Shown piece after piece: positions 35,041 through 43,504 of a stretch of DNA of 64,000 bases. The DNA is taken from contig NZ_NEGZ01000002.1 of NCBI RefSeq assembly GCF_002127585.1, forward strand, positions 157,775 through 221,774, in the 5' to 3' direction. This DNA is from Janthinobacterium sp. GW458P (lineage in GTDB: Bacteria > Pseudomonadota > Gammaproteobacteria > Burkholderiales > Burkholderiaceae_D). The position numbers and the translations under genes were made by a program. The notes under the pieces were generated by a model, which had not been told where the DNA came from, searched no databases, and saw only the letters and a list, made by a program, of their open reading frames with translations. The first letter of the stretch is position 1. Every line of letters starts with the position of its first letter.

Positions 35041-35197
35041 GAATGATCAATGTGACAAATGGATAGAATCGCTCAGCTCGCCTCTGTTACGCTGAGTGAG
35101 CGATTTGGAAATATTTCCTAAAGCAAATACACCATCCCGATAGCCGCCGCCAGGGGCATGGTCAAGCTTGTTTATCCTTCCTGTGAAAGTGATCTGC

Positions 35198-36880
35198 ATG
35201 TTTAAAGCTTCCAGCATCTGCCTCGCCACCCTGATCCTGTTGCAAGCGCCCGCCGGCTGGGCCGGCCAGCCAGCGCCGCTGAGCCAGCAGCAGCAAGCGC
35301 TTGCCGCGCAAATCGACGCCGGCATCGCGCCGTATTACAAGGCCGGCGATCCCGGCGCCGTCGTTATCGTCGTCAAGGATGGCCAGCCGCTGCTGCGCAA
35401 GGCGTATGGCCTGGCCAGCGTGAAGGAGGGCACGCCGCTGGCGCCCGACATGTCGCTGCGCCTGGGCTCGATTTCCAAGCAATTCACGGCCGTCGCCATC
35501 CTGCTGCTGGCCGACCAGGGCAAGCTGGCCCTCACGGATAGCATCACGAAATTCCTGCCCGATTATCCGACCCACGGCAAGAACATCACGATCGAACAGC
35601 TGCTCGCGCACACGTCCGGCATCCACGACTACACGCGCAAGCCGGAATTCGTGCCCAACAGCACGAGAGACGTGAGCGTGGCGCAGATGATCGATTTCTT
35701 CAAGAACGATCCCCTCGACTTTGAACCGGGCACGCAGTGGCGCTACAGCAGTTCCGGCTATTTCCTGCTGGGCGCCATCATCGAAAAGGTCTCTGGCCAG
35801 CCGTATGCCACGTTTGTGGAACAGCGGATCTTCGTGCCGCTGGGCATGAACGACACGGCCTATGAAGGCCATGAGCGCCGTCCGGCCAGGCGCGCGGCCG
35901 GGCATATCCGCTCGGGCGAGGCCTATGCGCCGAACTTGCCTTTGAGCATGACGCAGCCGTATGCGGCCGGCGCCCTCGTTTCCACCGTGGATGACCTGGC
36001 GCGCTGGGACGCGGCCATCTCCGACGGCAAGCTGCTCAAGGCCGCCACCTGGCAGCTGGCGTTCACGCCGGCCAGGCTGAACGATGGCAAGGCGACCCGT
36101 TCCGGCCTGGGCTGGAAGGTGGGCACCTGGCAAAACACCCCCGTCATCCACCATGGCGGCGGCATCAATGGGTTTGCCACGTATGCGATGCGCTTGCCGA
36201 AGGAAAAAGTCTACGTGGCCGTGCTGGAAAACTCGGACACGGGCCTGGTCGACCCTGACGTGGTGGCCCGCAAGGCGGCCGCCATCGCCGTGGGCCGGCC
36301 GTATCCCGAGATCAAGCTCATCACGCTCAAGCCTGCCATCCTGGACGCCTACGCGGGCGTGTATGCCATAAATGACAAGGCCGGCTATACGATCCGCAAC
36401 TTCGAGGGTAATCTGTTGCTGCAGCGTACAGGACACCCGGCGCAGCGCATGCTGGCCTACTCGCCCAACGGTTTTCTGATTGAAAACACGCTCACTACTG
36501 CCGAGTTCGAGCGTGGCCCGAAAGGCGAAGCGCAGCTGATCCTCAACGATGGCGGCGAGTCGAAGTCCGTGCATGAGCGGGCCAGCGCCGTCAAGCCGGC
36601 GCGGGCCGTGGTTGCCATGACGCCCGCGCAATTCGACGGCTACGTGGGCCGCTATGCGCTGGCGCCCGAGGTCTACCTGGAAGTGACGCGCGAAGGCGAC
36701 AAGTTCTTCGCCCAGGTGACGGGCTTCCGCAAACTGAGCATGCTGCCGATGAGCGAGACGGCCTTCTTTTCGAATGAAGTCGATGCGGAGGTGCGTTTCA
36801 ACAAGGATGCCAGCGGCAAGACCGATCAGTTGATGCTGCGCCAGGAAGGGCAGGACATGCCGGCCAAAAGGGTGAACTGA
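35198..36880 (+). CDS. Serine hydrolase of the beta-lactamase (class C / PBP4*-like) fold
   Basis: A 560-residue exported protein. A signal peptide (MFKASSICLATLILLQAPAGWAG) leads to a serine-hydrolase domain: the SxxK motif in LGSISKQFTAVA (about residue 91), the Tyr motif in WRYSSSGYFLLG (YSS in place of YxN, about 181), and HHGGGINGF (HxG in place of KTG, about 316). A C-terminal region of about 170 residues holds two lipocalin-like strands sets (LDAYAGVYAIND, FDGYVGRYALAPEVYLEV). It is more likely an esterase or peptidase than a resistance enzyme. TTG at 35168 is an alternative start. Its 3' end overlaps the convergent M50-like gene by 55 bases. Confidence 0.85.
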   Translation: MFKASSICLATLILLQAPAGWAGQPAPLSQQQQALAAQIDAGIAPYYKAGDPGAVVIVVKDGQPLLRKAYGLASVKEGTPLAPDMSLRLGSISKQFTAVAILLLADQGKLALTDSITKFLPDYPTHGKNITIEQLLAHTSGIHDYTRKPEFVPNSTRDVSVAQMIDFFKNDPLDFEPGTQWRYSSSGYFLLGAIIEKVSGQPYATFVEQRIFVPLGMNDTAYEGHERRPARRAAGHIRSGEAYAPNLPLSMTQPYAAGALVSTVDDLARWDAAISDGKLLKAATWQLAFTPARLNDGKATRSGLGWKVGTWQNTPVIHHGGGINGFATYAMRLPKEKVYVAVLENSDTGLVDPDVVARKAAAIAVGRPYPEIKLITLKPAILDAYAGVYAINDKAGYTIRNFEGNLLLQRTGHPAQRMLAYSPNGFLIENTLTTAEFERGPKGEAQLILNDGGESKSVHERASAVKPARAVVAMTPAQFDGYVGRYALAPEVYLEVTREGDKFFAQVTGFRKLSMLPMSETAFFSNEVDAEVRFNKDASGKTDQLMLRQEGQDMPAKRVN

Positions 36881-37593
36881 CGTGTGCAGGCCGGCTTGCG
36901 CCCAAGCGCCAAGCCGGCCTGCAACGACATGGCTTGCCAGGCATGCAGGCCGAACGCCGCCGCCCATGCCAGCAAGATCGCCAGCCCCGGCAGCAACAGC
37001 CATTTTGCCGCCGTCTCTTCCCACGCCACAAAGGGCTTGCCGCCTCGCGCGATGGCCAGCAGCGCCTGGCCCCCGTTCAAGCCGCCAAACGGCAGCAGGT
37101 TGAAGGCGCACAGTTTTAACGAGAACACGGCGAACACCAGCGGACAGGCGTGCGCGCGGGCATACGCCTCGCCCGCGTCCAGCAGTGCCTGCGCGGTCGA
37201 CAAGGGCGCCAGTGCGCCGGCAAATATCTGCCCGAATGCCGCGCTAAAGCTGTCCCAACCCTGCGCGCCCGCTATTCCCAGCGACAGCGCCAGCAGCACG
37301 GTCACGCCGCTCAGGGGCAGCAGCACCTGCTTCCACAGCGGCTGGAAGTTGTAGGCGTCAAGGCCGGGATCGTCGTCATACAAGGTTTCCTCGCGCGTAT
37401 CTTTCAGTACCAGATTGCCGGCCAGGGGCAGCAGCTTAAGGTGGACTTTTCCTCTGGTCAGCAAGGTGGGACCCACGCCGTAGCTGATGCTGCGCACCGT
37501 GATGCCGAACAGCCTGGCGCAGGCCGCCATGACGGAAATGTGGAGGAACATGAAAAGGACAATAGCTAGGAAGAATTGTATGGCCGGAGACAT
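36826..37593 (-). CDS. M50-like membrane protein with lost protease residues
   Basis: A 255-residue integral membrane protein with the layout of site-2 proteases. The N-terminal span reads FLHISVMAACARLFGITV where active members have HExxH..ARLFG, so the glutamate and second histidine are gone. SYGVGPTLL, LKLLPLAGN and the late CAFNLLPFGGLNGGQALL follow; the last has Asn where the family has the metal-binding Asp (LDGG). The fold seems kept and the zinc site lost, so a non-proteolytic role is likely. It converges on the serine hydrolase gene with a 55-base overlap. Confidence 0.72.
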   Translation of the reverse strand: MSPAIQFFLAIVLFMFLHISVMAACARLFGITVRSISYGVGPTLLTRGKVHLKLLPLAGNLVLKDTREETLYDDDPGLDAYNFQPLWKQVLLPLSGVTVLLALSLGIAGAQGWDSFSAAFGQIFAGALAPLSTAQALLDAGEAYARAHACPLVFAVFSLKLCAFNLLPFGGLNGGQALLAIARGGKPFVAWEETAAKWLLLPGLAILLAWAAAFGLHAWQAMSLQAGLALGRKPACTRQFTLLAGMSCPSWRSIN

Positions 37594-37844
37594 TGCTGAT
37601 ATTTTGAAGGGCAGGGGGCGACATTAGAACATGCTAAAAGAATCAATACGCTCGCTAGTTCGAAATTTATCCTTGATAGATGTTGTAAATAACTTTAGCC
37701 GTATCTGATTGGCAACTATATTTATTGACTTGACAGAAATTCAGTACTATTCGGCCGCTTTAAGCTCGTCAATGAACATTAGGGAGTAAAGTTGTGCGTG
37801 AAAATTCAGTAGTCCAAGATTAATGATGAAGTGGCGAGGCAAGA
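37594..37844. other. AT-rich spacer before the DUF4011 gene
   Basis: 251 bases, clearly more AT-rich than its surroundings, between the divergent M50-like and DUF4011 genes. TTGACTTGACAG near 37730 could supply a -35 element. No repeat or integration site was recognised. Confidence 0.4.
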
Positions 37845-37940
37845 ATGAACGACTCAGATATAGTATCTCCAGCTTTTGAATCAGATTTTCTGCAAGGCAG
37901 TCTGTCTGCAGATGCAAAGCTTTAGCGCGCCCGTACGGAG
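37845..37940 (+). pseudogene. Detached N-terminus of the DUF4011 protein, in-frame amber
   Basis: ATG at 37845 has GAGG five bases before it and opens the same frame as the large gene: MNDSDIVSPAFESDFLQGSL, SADAKL, then TAG (37923-37925), then RARTELLDLTARN without a shift. Changing the T to C would restore a glutamine in an apparently continuous helix leading into the DUF4011 domain. So translation from the natural start appears to stop after 26 residues. Confidence 0.7.
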
Positions 37941-40900
37941 TTGCTGGACCTGACTGCACGCAACCGCCTGCTGAATATTCCACGCTCATCTACCACTGCA
38001 CGCACCATTGATGTGGTTGATGAGAAGTCGAGCGAGATATTTCGGTTGATGGTATCTGAAAGTCGCCCATTTAACTTTTTGCCTGGAAGGGCAGCAAGCA
38101 AGACTGAACTTGACAATGCTGATGCTGATGAAATTGCGGAATTGGCGCCAGCCCATGATGACAGTGTCGACGCGCGCGGTGTTCTGAACCGGCATGCCGA
38201 TACGCGCCTGCAAACTAGGCTGACCGTGAAGGGGCTGCAGAAGCGCCTGCTCGACATGTATCTCGATGCACGGACCTTGGAAGAAGAACAGGGGGTTAAT
38301 ATCTTGTTCTTGGCGCTCGGCACCTTGAAATGGCTGGATCCATTGAATGCGAAGAATGTGCGATACGCGCCGCTGATCCTGATTCCCGTTAGCTTGGAAA
38401 GGGGCAACGCCGCCGAGCAATTCAAATTGAAATGGCGCCAGGAAGAGCATTCATCGAATCTGTCGTTGGAAGCCTTTCTGGAACGCGCGCACCATTTAAA
38501 AATGCCCGCATATGAGGCGGGCGATGAATTCGATCCCATGGCTTACATCGACGCTGTCAGGAATGCTGTGCAGTCGAAAGACGGCTGGGTGGTTGATGCT
38601 GACGATATAGTGCTCGGTTTCTTTTCCTTTTCCAAATTCCTGATGTACCGCGACCTCGATCCTGCCATGTGGCCGGAAGGCGGGCTGACGAATCAACCCT
38701 TGATGCGCGGTTTGTTATCCGATGGTTTTGCTGCCGGTACACCTAGCATTCCCGAAGACGCCAACCTTGACGACTATATCGCACCGGCTGATTTGCTGCA
38801 TATCGTCGATTGCGACAGTTCGCAAACGCTGGCCGTGCACGACGTGCGCGCTGGGCGTAACTTGGTGATCCAAGGGCCGCCCGGTACTGGCAAATCTCAA
38901 ACTATTGCTAATGTCATCGCGTCGGCGATTGCCGATGGCAAGACGGTGTTGTTCGTAGCGGAGAAAATGGCCGCGCTCGAAGTGGTCAAGCGGCGACTGG
39001 ATCAAGCCGGCGTTGGCGATGCCTGCATTGAATTGCACAGTAATAAAGCTAATAAGAAAATGTTTCTCGATGAGCTACGCCGTACGTCTGAACTGGGCTC
39101 ACCCAAGGGTGATGCGGCCACCACATTAAACAGCCGGTTGCTGGTGGCGCGCGATCAACTCAATGCACACAGTGCGCGCCTGCACCTGCAGCACTCCGCT
39201 GCCAGGCTCACGCCCTACCAAGTGATCGGCGAATTGAGCAAATTGCGCCTGGAGCATGTCAAGCCGGTGGATATCCGTTTGCAAGAGCCTGAAAGCTGGT
39301 CGCCCGACGAGGTGCAGCAGCGCCTGGCAGTAGTTGAGGAATTGGCGCAGCGCATCGTTGATATTGGCGAGCCGGGCGACCATCCATGGCGCGGCGTGGC
39401 ACTCAAGATGATACTTCCCAATGACGTGGAGCGCTTAGTGTTGCGCATCACGGCCATGCGGGCGCGCTGCAAGGAACTTGCTGAACAACAGGCAGAGTTG
39501 GCCATGTCGCTCGATACGGTGGCGCCGCCGGTGCTGCGCGACTTTACTTATCTGGTGGCGCTGGCGCGGGACGTTGCTGCGGCGCCCAATCTTGCCAATG
39601 AAGCCCTGCGGGCGCCAGAGTGGAGCGAACAGGCGCATGCCCTGACGGCTCTGATCGACGATGGCTTCCAATTTCAGTCCGTGCAGGCCGCTCTGATCGG
39701 CGAAATCCATGCAAACGCGTGGGAGATTGACGTGCTTGACTTGCGCCAGCAACTGGTTGGCTTGCCGCCGTACGCGAACGGCCAGGCATTCGAACGGGCG
39801 GTGGCCTTGCAAACGCTGCTTAGCAGGCTCGACGGGGAGGTTGCTTTGCTCAGCCGGCTGCTCGGTGTCGATGCAGGCAGCCCAATGGCGAGCTACAGCG
39901 AGATCAACCGCCTAGCGTTGACGGCACAGAAAGTAGCGACGGCACCGGATGTCAGTCCTGACGTGTTTGTTTCGACGGTATGGGATCAAGGCTTGGAACA
40001 GGCTGCCGACCTTGCGCAATGCGTGCTGGAGTTGGAAGGCTTACAGGAGCGACTAGAAGGAAAAATCAGCAGCGATGCGTGGCAGCTTGATCTGTCTGGG
40101 GCGCGCCAGACGCTGGCTGCCCACGGCGACAGCCTGCTGCGTTTCGTCAGCAGCGAGTGGCGCGCGGCTAGCAAGCAGGTCAAGGGTCTGTTGCGCAATC
40201 CGGAGACAGCGCTGCCCGAACAGCTTGAAATTCTCGACCATTTGGGCGAAGCGAGAAAGCTGCTGGAGCGGATTGAGTCAAACAACACATTTGGTAGCGG
40301 GGCGTTTGGCGCCGACTGGAAGGGGGGGCAATCGCGCGCGGCGCCCATGCTGGCGCTGGTGGAATGGATGCGTAGCTTGCGTGGCTTGGGAGCGCAACCG
40401 CGCATTATCGCCAGCAAGTTGCCAGACCGCCCGGAAATCAGCCGTCGGGCTGCACTGCTGGAGAGCCTGCTGCAGGAAATCCGGCCTTTGCTAGACGCGA
40501 TGTGGTTTAACGGCTGGAAAGATGAACCCGCTTTTCGTGAATGGGCTAGCGTGGAAGCCTCCGCCCTTGAAACGGTAGTCGGGCAAGTATCCCGGCTTGC
40601 ATTTTGCCAAGCCGGCTGCCAAGCTGTGATACAACATGTACCGCTTGATCTTTCAGGAAAAATAGCGCGTCTCGACTTGTTGATCGAAGCGCAGCAACTG
40701 CGCCGACGCATTGATGCGGGTAGCGAATTGGGCCGAGCTGCGTTTGGCGCGCATTGGCAGGGCCTATTGTCTGACTGGCAGAATTTGCGCGTCAGCACAG
40801 TATGGATGGCGTCCAAGTCTAGCCTGCGCTATATGGTCTCGCGTCACGATAATCGCTCCGTACCGCTACATCGCGCATTGGAGCTTGAAGCTGTGCAGGA

Positions 40901-43418
40901 TAAGTTCGTGAGTGAACTTGACGAACTCTATAGCGAGTTATGCACCAATAACGAAAAGCTGTTTCAGGTGCCAGCTATCTTGGATTTGCCCGCCTTTGCT
41001 TTGCTTGGGCGCATGGCAGTGTGGATTGAATTTTCCGAAGAGTTGTCGAAGTGGGTGATCTACCGCGATCGCTGCTCTAAGGCGCGCCAGTTGGGTATCG
41101 GTGAAATTGTGACGCAACTGGAAGCTGGTGCGCTGATCCCGAGGGATGCCATGCGCACGTTCACAATGGCGTATTTCGAAGCGCTTTTTGCTGACCAAGT
41201 GCGCAGCGACGAGGCGCTGGCCCATTTTGACGGCCACCTCCATAGCCGCATAGCGGCAGATTTTGCGCAGATGGACCGTCAGCGCATTGCTGCATCCAGT
41301 CTGGAAGTAGTGCTGGCACACCACCGCCGCATCCCGCACGGAGGCGGTGCGATCGGCCCATTGGGCGTGCTGCGCGGCGAAATGGCCAAACGTAAAGGGC
41401 ATATGCCAATACGCCGCTTGATGCAGCGCGCTGCACCCGCCGTTCAGGCGCTCAAGCCGGTATTTATGATGAGTCCGCTATCGGTAGCCCAGTTCCTGCC
41501 TCCTGGGCAACTCAGTTTTGATTTGCTGGTGATGGACGAGGCCAGTCAGATCCAGCCTGTGGATGCGCTGGGGGCCATTGCACGGTCGCGCCAAGTGGTT
41601 GTGGTGGGTGATGAGCGGCAATTGCCGCCAACCAAGTTCTTTTCCAAGATGACTAGCGCTGAACCCGATGAAGATGGCGACGATGACGCGCAAGTCGCCG
41701 ATATCGAGAGCATCCTGGGGTTGTTTACTGCACGCGGCTTGCCGCAACGCATGCTGCGCTGGCATTACCGCAGCCGGCATCAGTCCTTGATCGCAGTGTC
41801 GAACAGCCAGTTCTATGAAAACAAGCTGTTTATCGTGCCCAGTCCCTACACCCAAGAGGCGGGCATGGGCTTGCAGTTTCATCACGTCGCTAACGGCGTC
41901 TTTGATTCCGGGAACACTGGCACCAATGCGGAAGAGGCCAGGGTCATTGCCAGGGCCATTATCGACCATGCGCGCAACTCACCGGAACACTCGTTGGGCG
42001 TGGCGACTTTTTCGGTCAAGCAGCGGCGAGCCATCCAGGATGAACTGGAGTTGTTACGCCGCGAACACCAGGATGTGGAGCCCTTTTTTCAGCAGCATGC
42101 CAGCGAGCCGTTTTTTATCAAGAACCTGGAAAACGTGCAGGGCGATGAGCGCGATGTGATTTTTATATCGGTTGGCTACGGTCGCAACAAGCTCGGCTAC
42201 ATGGCCATGCGCTTCGGCCCACTGAGTGCCGAAGGCGGTGAGCGGCGCCTCAATGTGCTGATCAGTCGCGCCAAGCGCCGTTGCGAAGTTTTTGCCTCAA
42301 TTACCGATGAAGACATCGATCTTGAGCGTGCCAAGGGACGGGGTGTAGTGGCCTTCAAGCTATTCCTGCATTTCGCGCGCACGGGCAGGCTGGGCTTGTC
42401 GCGCGTATCTGGGCGCGAATATGACAGTCCGTTTGAAGTACAAGTGGCCGATGCCGTTAAGGCCTGTGGGTACGAAGTCCATCCACAAGTCGGCATCGCT
42501 GGGTTTTTTATCGACCTGGGTATTGCCGACGCGCAGCATCCGGGCCGCTACCTGCTGGGTATTGAGTGCGATGGCGAGTCTTACCATAGCTCGCGTTCGG
42601 CGCGTGATCGTGATCGCTTGCGCCAGGCCGTGTTGGAAGACCATGGCTGGATCATCCATCGCATTTGGGGACTCGATTGGTTTCAGAGGCCAAATAATGA
42701 GTTGCAGCGCCTGCTGATGGCCATTGATGCCGCCAAGACCGAGTTGGCAGCGCGCGCTGAACTCCATGGGCGGCAGGAGCGCAAGCCGGGTGTGTCTGTA
42801 GTGACCGTGGAGCGAGAAGATCATGCAGAGATTGGCCTGGAAAGGAGTGGACCAAACAGGCCGGCGGCCTATGTCGAAGCGATCCCTGCCAAACCTGCCT
42901 ATGCCGACGAGTTGCATGAGATGCCGGTAGCGGCCTTGAGCGACTTGGTCAAGCAGATTGTCTCCCTGGAAGGTCCCGTGCACGTCGATGAAGTCGTGGT
43001 GCGCCTGCGCGCTGCATGGGGCTTGAAACGGACCGGGGCGCGAATCCAGGCAGCGGTGGAACGCGCCATCCATGCCGCCATACGCTTCGATGGCATGATC
43101 ATGACGGAGCGCTTTTTGAGCATGGCTGATACCATCGTCAGCATCCGTGACCGCGGCGCTGTGGTTTCCGATACCTTGCGTAAACCCGACATGCTACCAC
43201 CGCAGGAAATCGATGTGGCGATCCTTGATACGCTACAGAAAAACTATGGCGCAGGATTGGTCGAAATTGCCCAGTACGTAGCGCGCCTGCTTGGTTTTAA
43301 GGCCACCAGCCCGCAGTTGCGCGACACCATCCGCGTACGCATTGATGATTTGCTGCTGCGCGGCTTGCTGCAAAAAAATGGTGAGGTGTTCGAACTCAGG
43401 CAGCAGGACAGCGTATAA
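37941..43418 (+). CDS. DUF4011 / SF1 helicase / Vsr-like nuclease / DUF3320 protein
   Basis: A very large defence-type protein; 1825 residues from the TTG at 37941, about 1857 from the ATG at 37845 if the amber is read. Domains: DUF4011 (LLDLTARNRLLNIPRS at the start); a DNA2/UPF1-like SF1 helicase with Walker A VIQGPPGTGKSQTIANVIA (about 308), Walker B LLVMDEASQIQP (about 1197), VVVGDERQLPPTKFF (about 1222) and RWHYRSRHQSLI (about 1273). A PD-(D/E)xK Vsr/MTES_1575-like nuclease (about 1494-1580; LGIECDGESYHSSRSARDRD, IHRIWGLDWF) follows, then DUF3320 (about 1650-1700). This order resembles DUF4011-helicase-Vsr proteins (Hhe) reported as antiphage systems. The gene stands alone and is more AT-rich than the flanks, which suggests transfer. 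Confidence 0.85.
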   Translation: MLDLTARNRLLNIPRSSTTARTIDVVDEKSSEIFRLMVSESRPFNFLPGRAASKTELDNADADEIAELAPAHDDSVDARGVLNRHADTRLQTRLTVKGLQKRLLDMYLDARTLEEEQGVNILFLALGTLKWLDPLNAKNVRYAPLILIPVSLERGNAAEQFKLKWRQEEHSSNLSLEAFLERAHHLKMPAYEAGDEFDPMAYIDAVRNAVQSKDGWVVDADDIVLGFFSFSKFLMYRDLDPAMWPEGGLTNQPLMRGLLSDGFAAGTPSIPEDANLDDYIAPADLLHIVDCDSSQTLAVHDVRAGRNLVIQGPPGTGKSQTIANVIASAIADGKTVLFVAEKMAALEVVKRRLDQAGVGDACIELHSNKANKKMFLDELRRTSELGSPKGDAATTLNSRLLVARDQLNAHSARLHLQHSAARLTPYQVIGELSKLRLEHVKPVDIRLQEPESWSPDEVQQRLAVVEELAQRIVDIGEPGDHPWRGVALKMILPNDVERLVLRITAMRARCKELAEQQAELAMSLDTVAPPVLRDFTYLVALARDVAAAPNLANEALRAPEWSEQAHALTALIDDGFQFQSVQAALIGEIHANAWEIDVLDLRQQLVGLPPYANGQAFERAVALQTLLSRLDGEVALLSRLLGVDAGSPMASYSEINRLALTAQKVATAPDVSPDVFVSTVWDQGLEQAADLAQCVLELEGLQERLEGKISSDAWQLDLSGARQTLAAHGDSLLRFVSSEWRAASKQVKGLLRNPETALPEQLEILDHLGEARKLLERIESNNTFGSGAFGADWKGGQSRAAPMLALVEWMRSLRGLGAQPRIIASKLPDRPEISRRAALLESLLQEIRPLLDAMWFNGWKDEPAFREWASVEASALETVVGQVSRLAFCQAGCQAVIQHVPLDLSGKIARLDLLIEAQQLRRRIDAGSELGRAAFGAHWQGLLSDWQNLRVSTVWMASKSSLRYMVSRHDNRSVPLHRALELEAVQDKFVSELDELYSELCTNNEKLFQVPAILDLPAFALLGRMAVWIEFSEELSKWVIYRDRCSKARQLGIGEIVTQLEAGALIPRDAMRTFTMAYFEALFADQVRSDEALAHFDGHLHSRIAADFAQMDRQRIAASSLEVVLAHHRRIPHGGGAIGPLGVLRGEMAKRKGHMPIRRLMQRAAPAVQALKPVFMMSPLSVAQFLPPGQLSFDLLVMDEASQIQPVDALGAIARSRQVVVVGDERQLPPTKFFSKMTSAEPDEDGDDDAQVADIESILGLFTARGLPQRMLRWHYRSRHQSLIAVSNSQFYENKLFIVPSPYTQEAGMGLQFHHVANGVFDSGNTGTNAEEARVIARAIIDHARNSPEHSLGVATFSVKQRRAIQDELELLRREHQDVEPFFQQHASEPFFIKNLENVQGDERDVIFISVGYGRNKLGYMAMRFGPLSAEGGERRLNVLISRAKRRCEVFASITDEDIDLERAKGRGVVAFKLFLHFARTGRLGLSRVSGREYDSPFEVQVADAVKACGYEVHPQVGIAGFFIDLGIADAQHPGRYLLGIECDGESYHSSRSARDRDRLRQAVLEDHGWIIHRIWGLDWFQRPNNELQRLLMAIDAAKTELAARAELHGRQERKPGVSVVTVEREDHAEIGLERSGPNRPAAYVEAIPAKPAYADELHEMPVAALSDLVKQIVSLEGPVHVDEVVVRLRAAWGLKRTGARIQAAVERAIHAAIRFDGMIMTERFLSMADTIVSIRDRGAVVSDTLRKPDMLPPQEIDVAILDTLQKNYGAGLVEIAQYVARLLGFKATSPQLRDTIRVRIDDLLLRGLLQKNGEVFELRQQDSV

Positions 43419-43431
43419 GGCTATCATTATG

Positions 43432-43469
43432 AAAAAAGCCCCGCCTGCATCGCTGCAGCCGGGGCTTTT
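43432..43469. terminator. Bidirectional terminator DUF4011 gene / phoH
   Basis: AAAAGCCCC and GGGGCTTTT outer arms with an inner CTGCA-TCGC-TGCAG hairpin, A-rich before and T-rich after, between two convergent genes. Confidence 0.88.
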
Positions 43470-43504
43470 GCATGACTGGGACGGCTGACGCCGCCCGCTG
43501 CAAC

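Noticed and set aside
34276-35046. Plus-strand open frame of 256 codons opposite the yidD-like gene
   Set aside because: The minus strand shows recognisable YidD motifs. The plus reading has no signal and no ribosome-binding site.
35198-36880. Antibiotic-resistance beta-lactamase
   Set aside because: Has SxxK, but YSS and HHGG in place of YxN and KTG, with a long C-terminal extension. Such proteins are usually esterases or peptidases.
37923-37925. TAG as a recoded codon (pyrrolysine or programmed readthrough)
   Set aside because: No downstream recoding structure or pyl genes are visible. A single C to T change is simpler. Kept as a finding only in the mutation sense.
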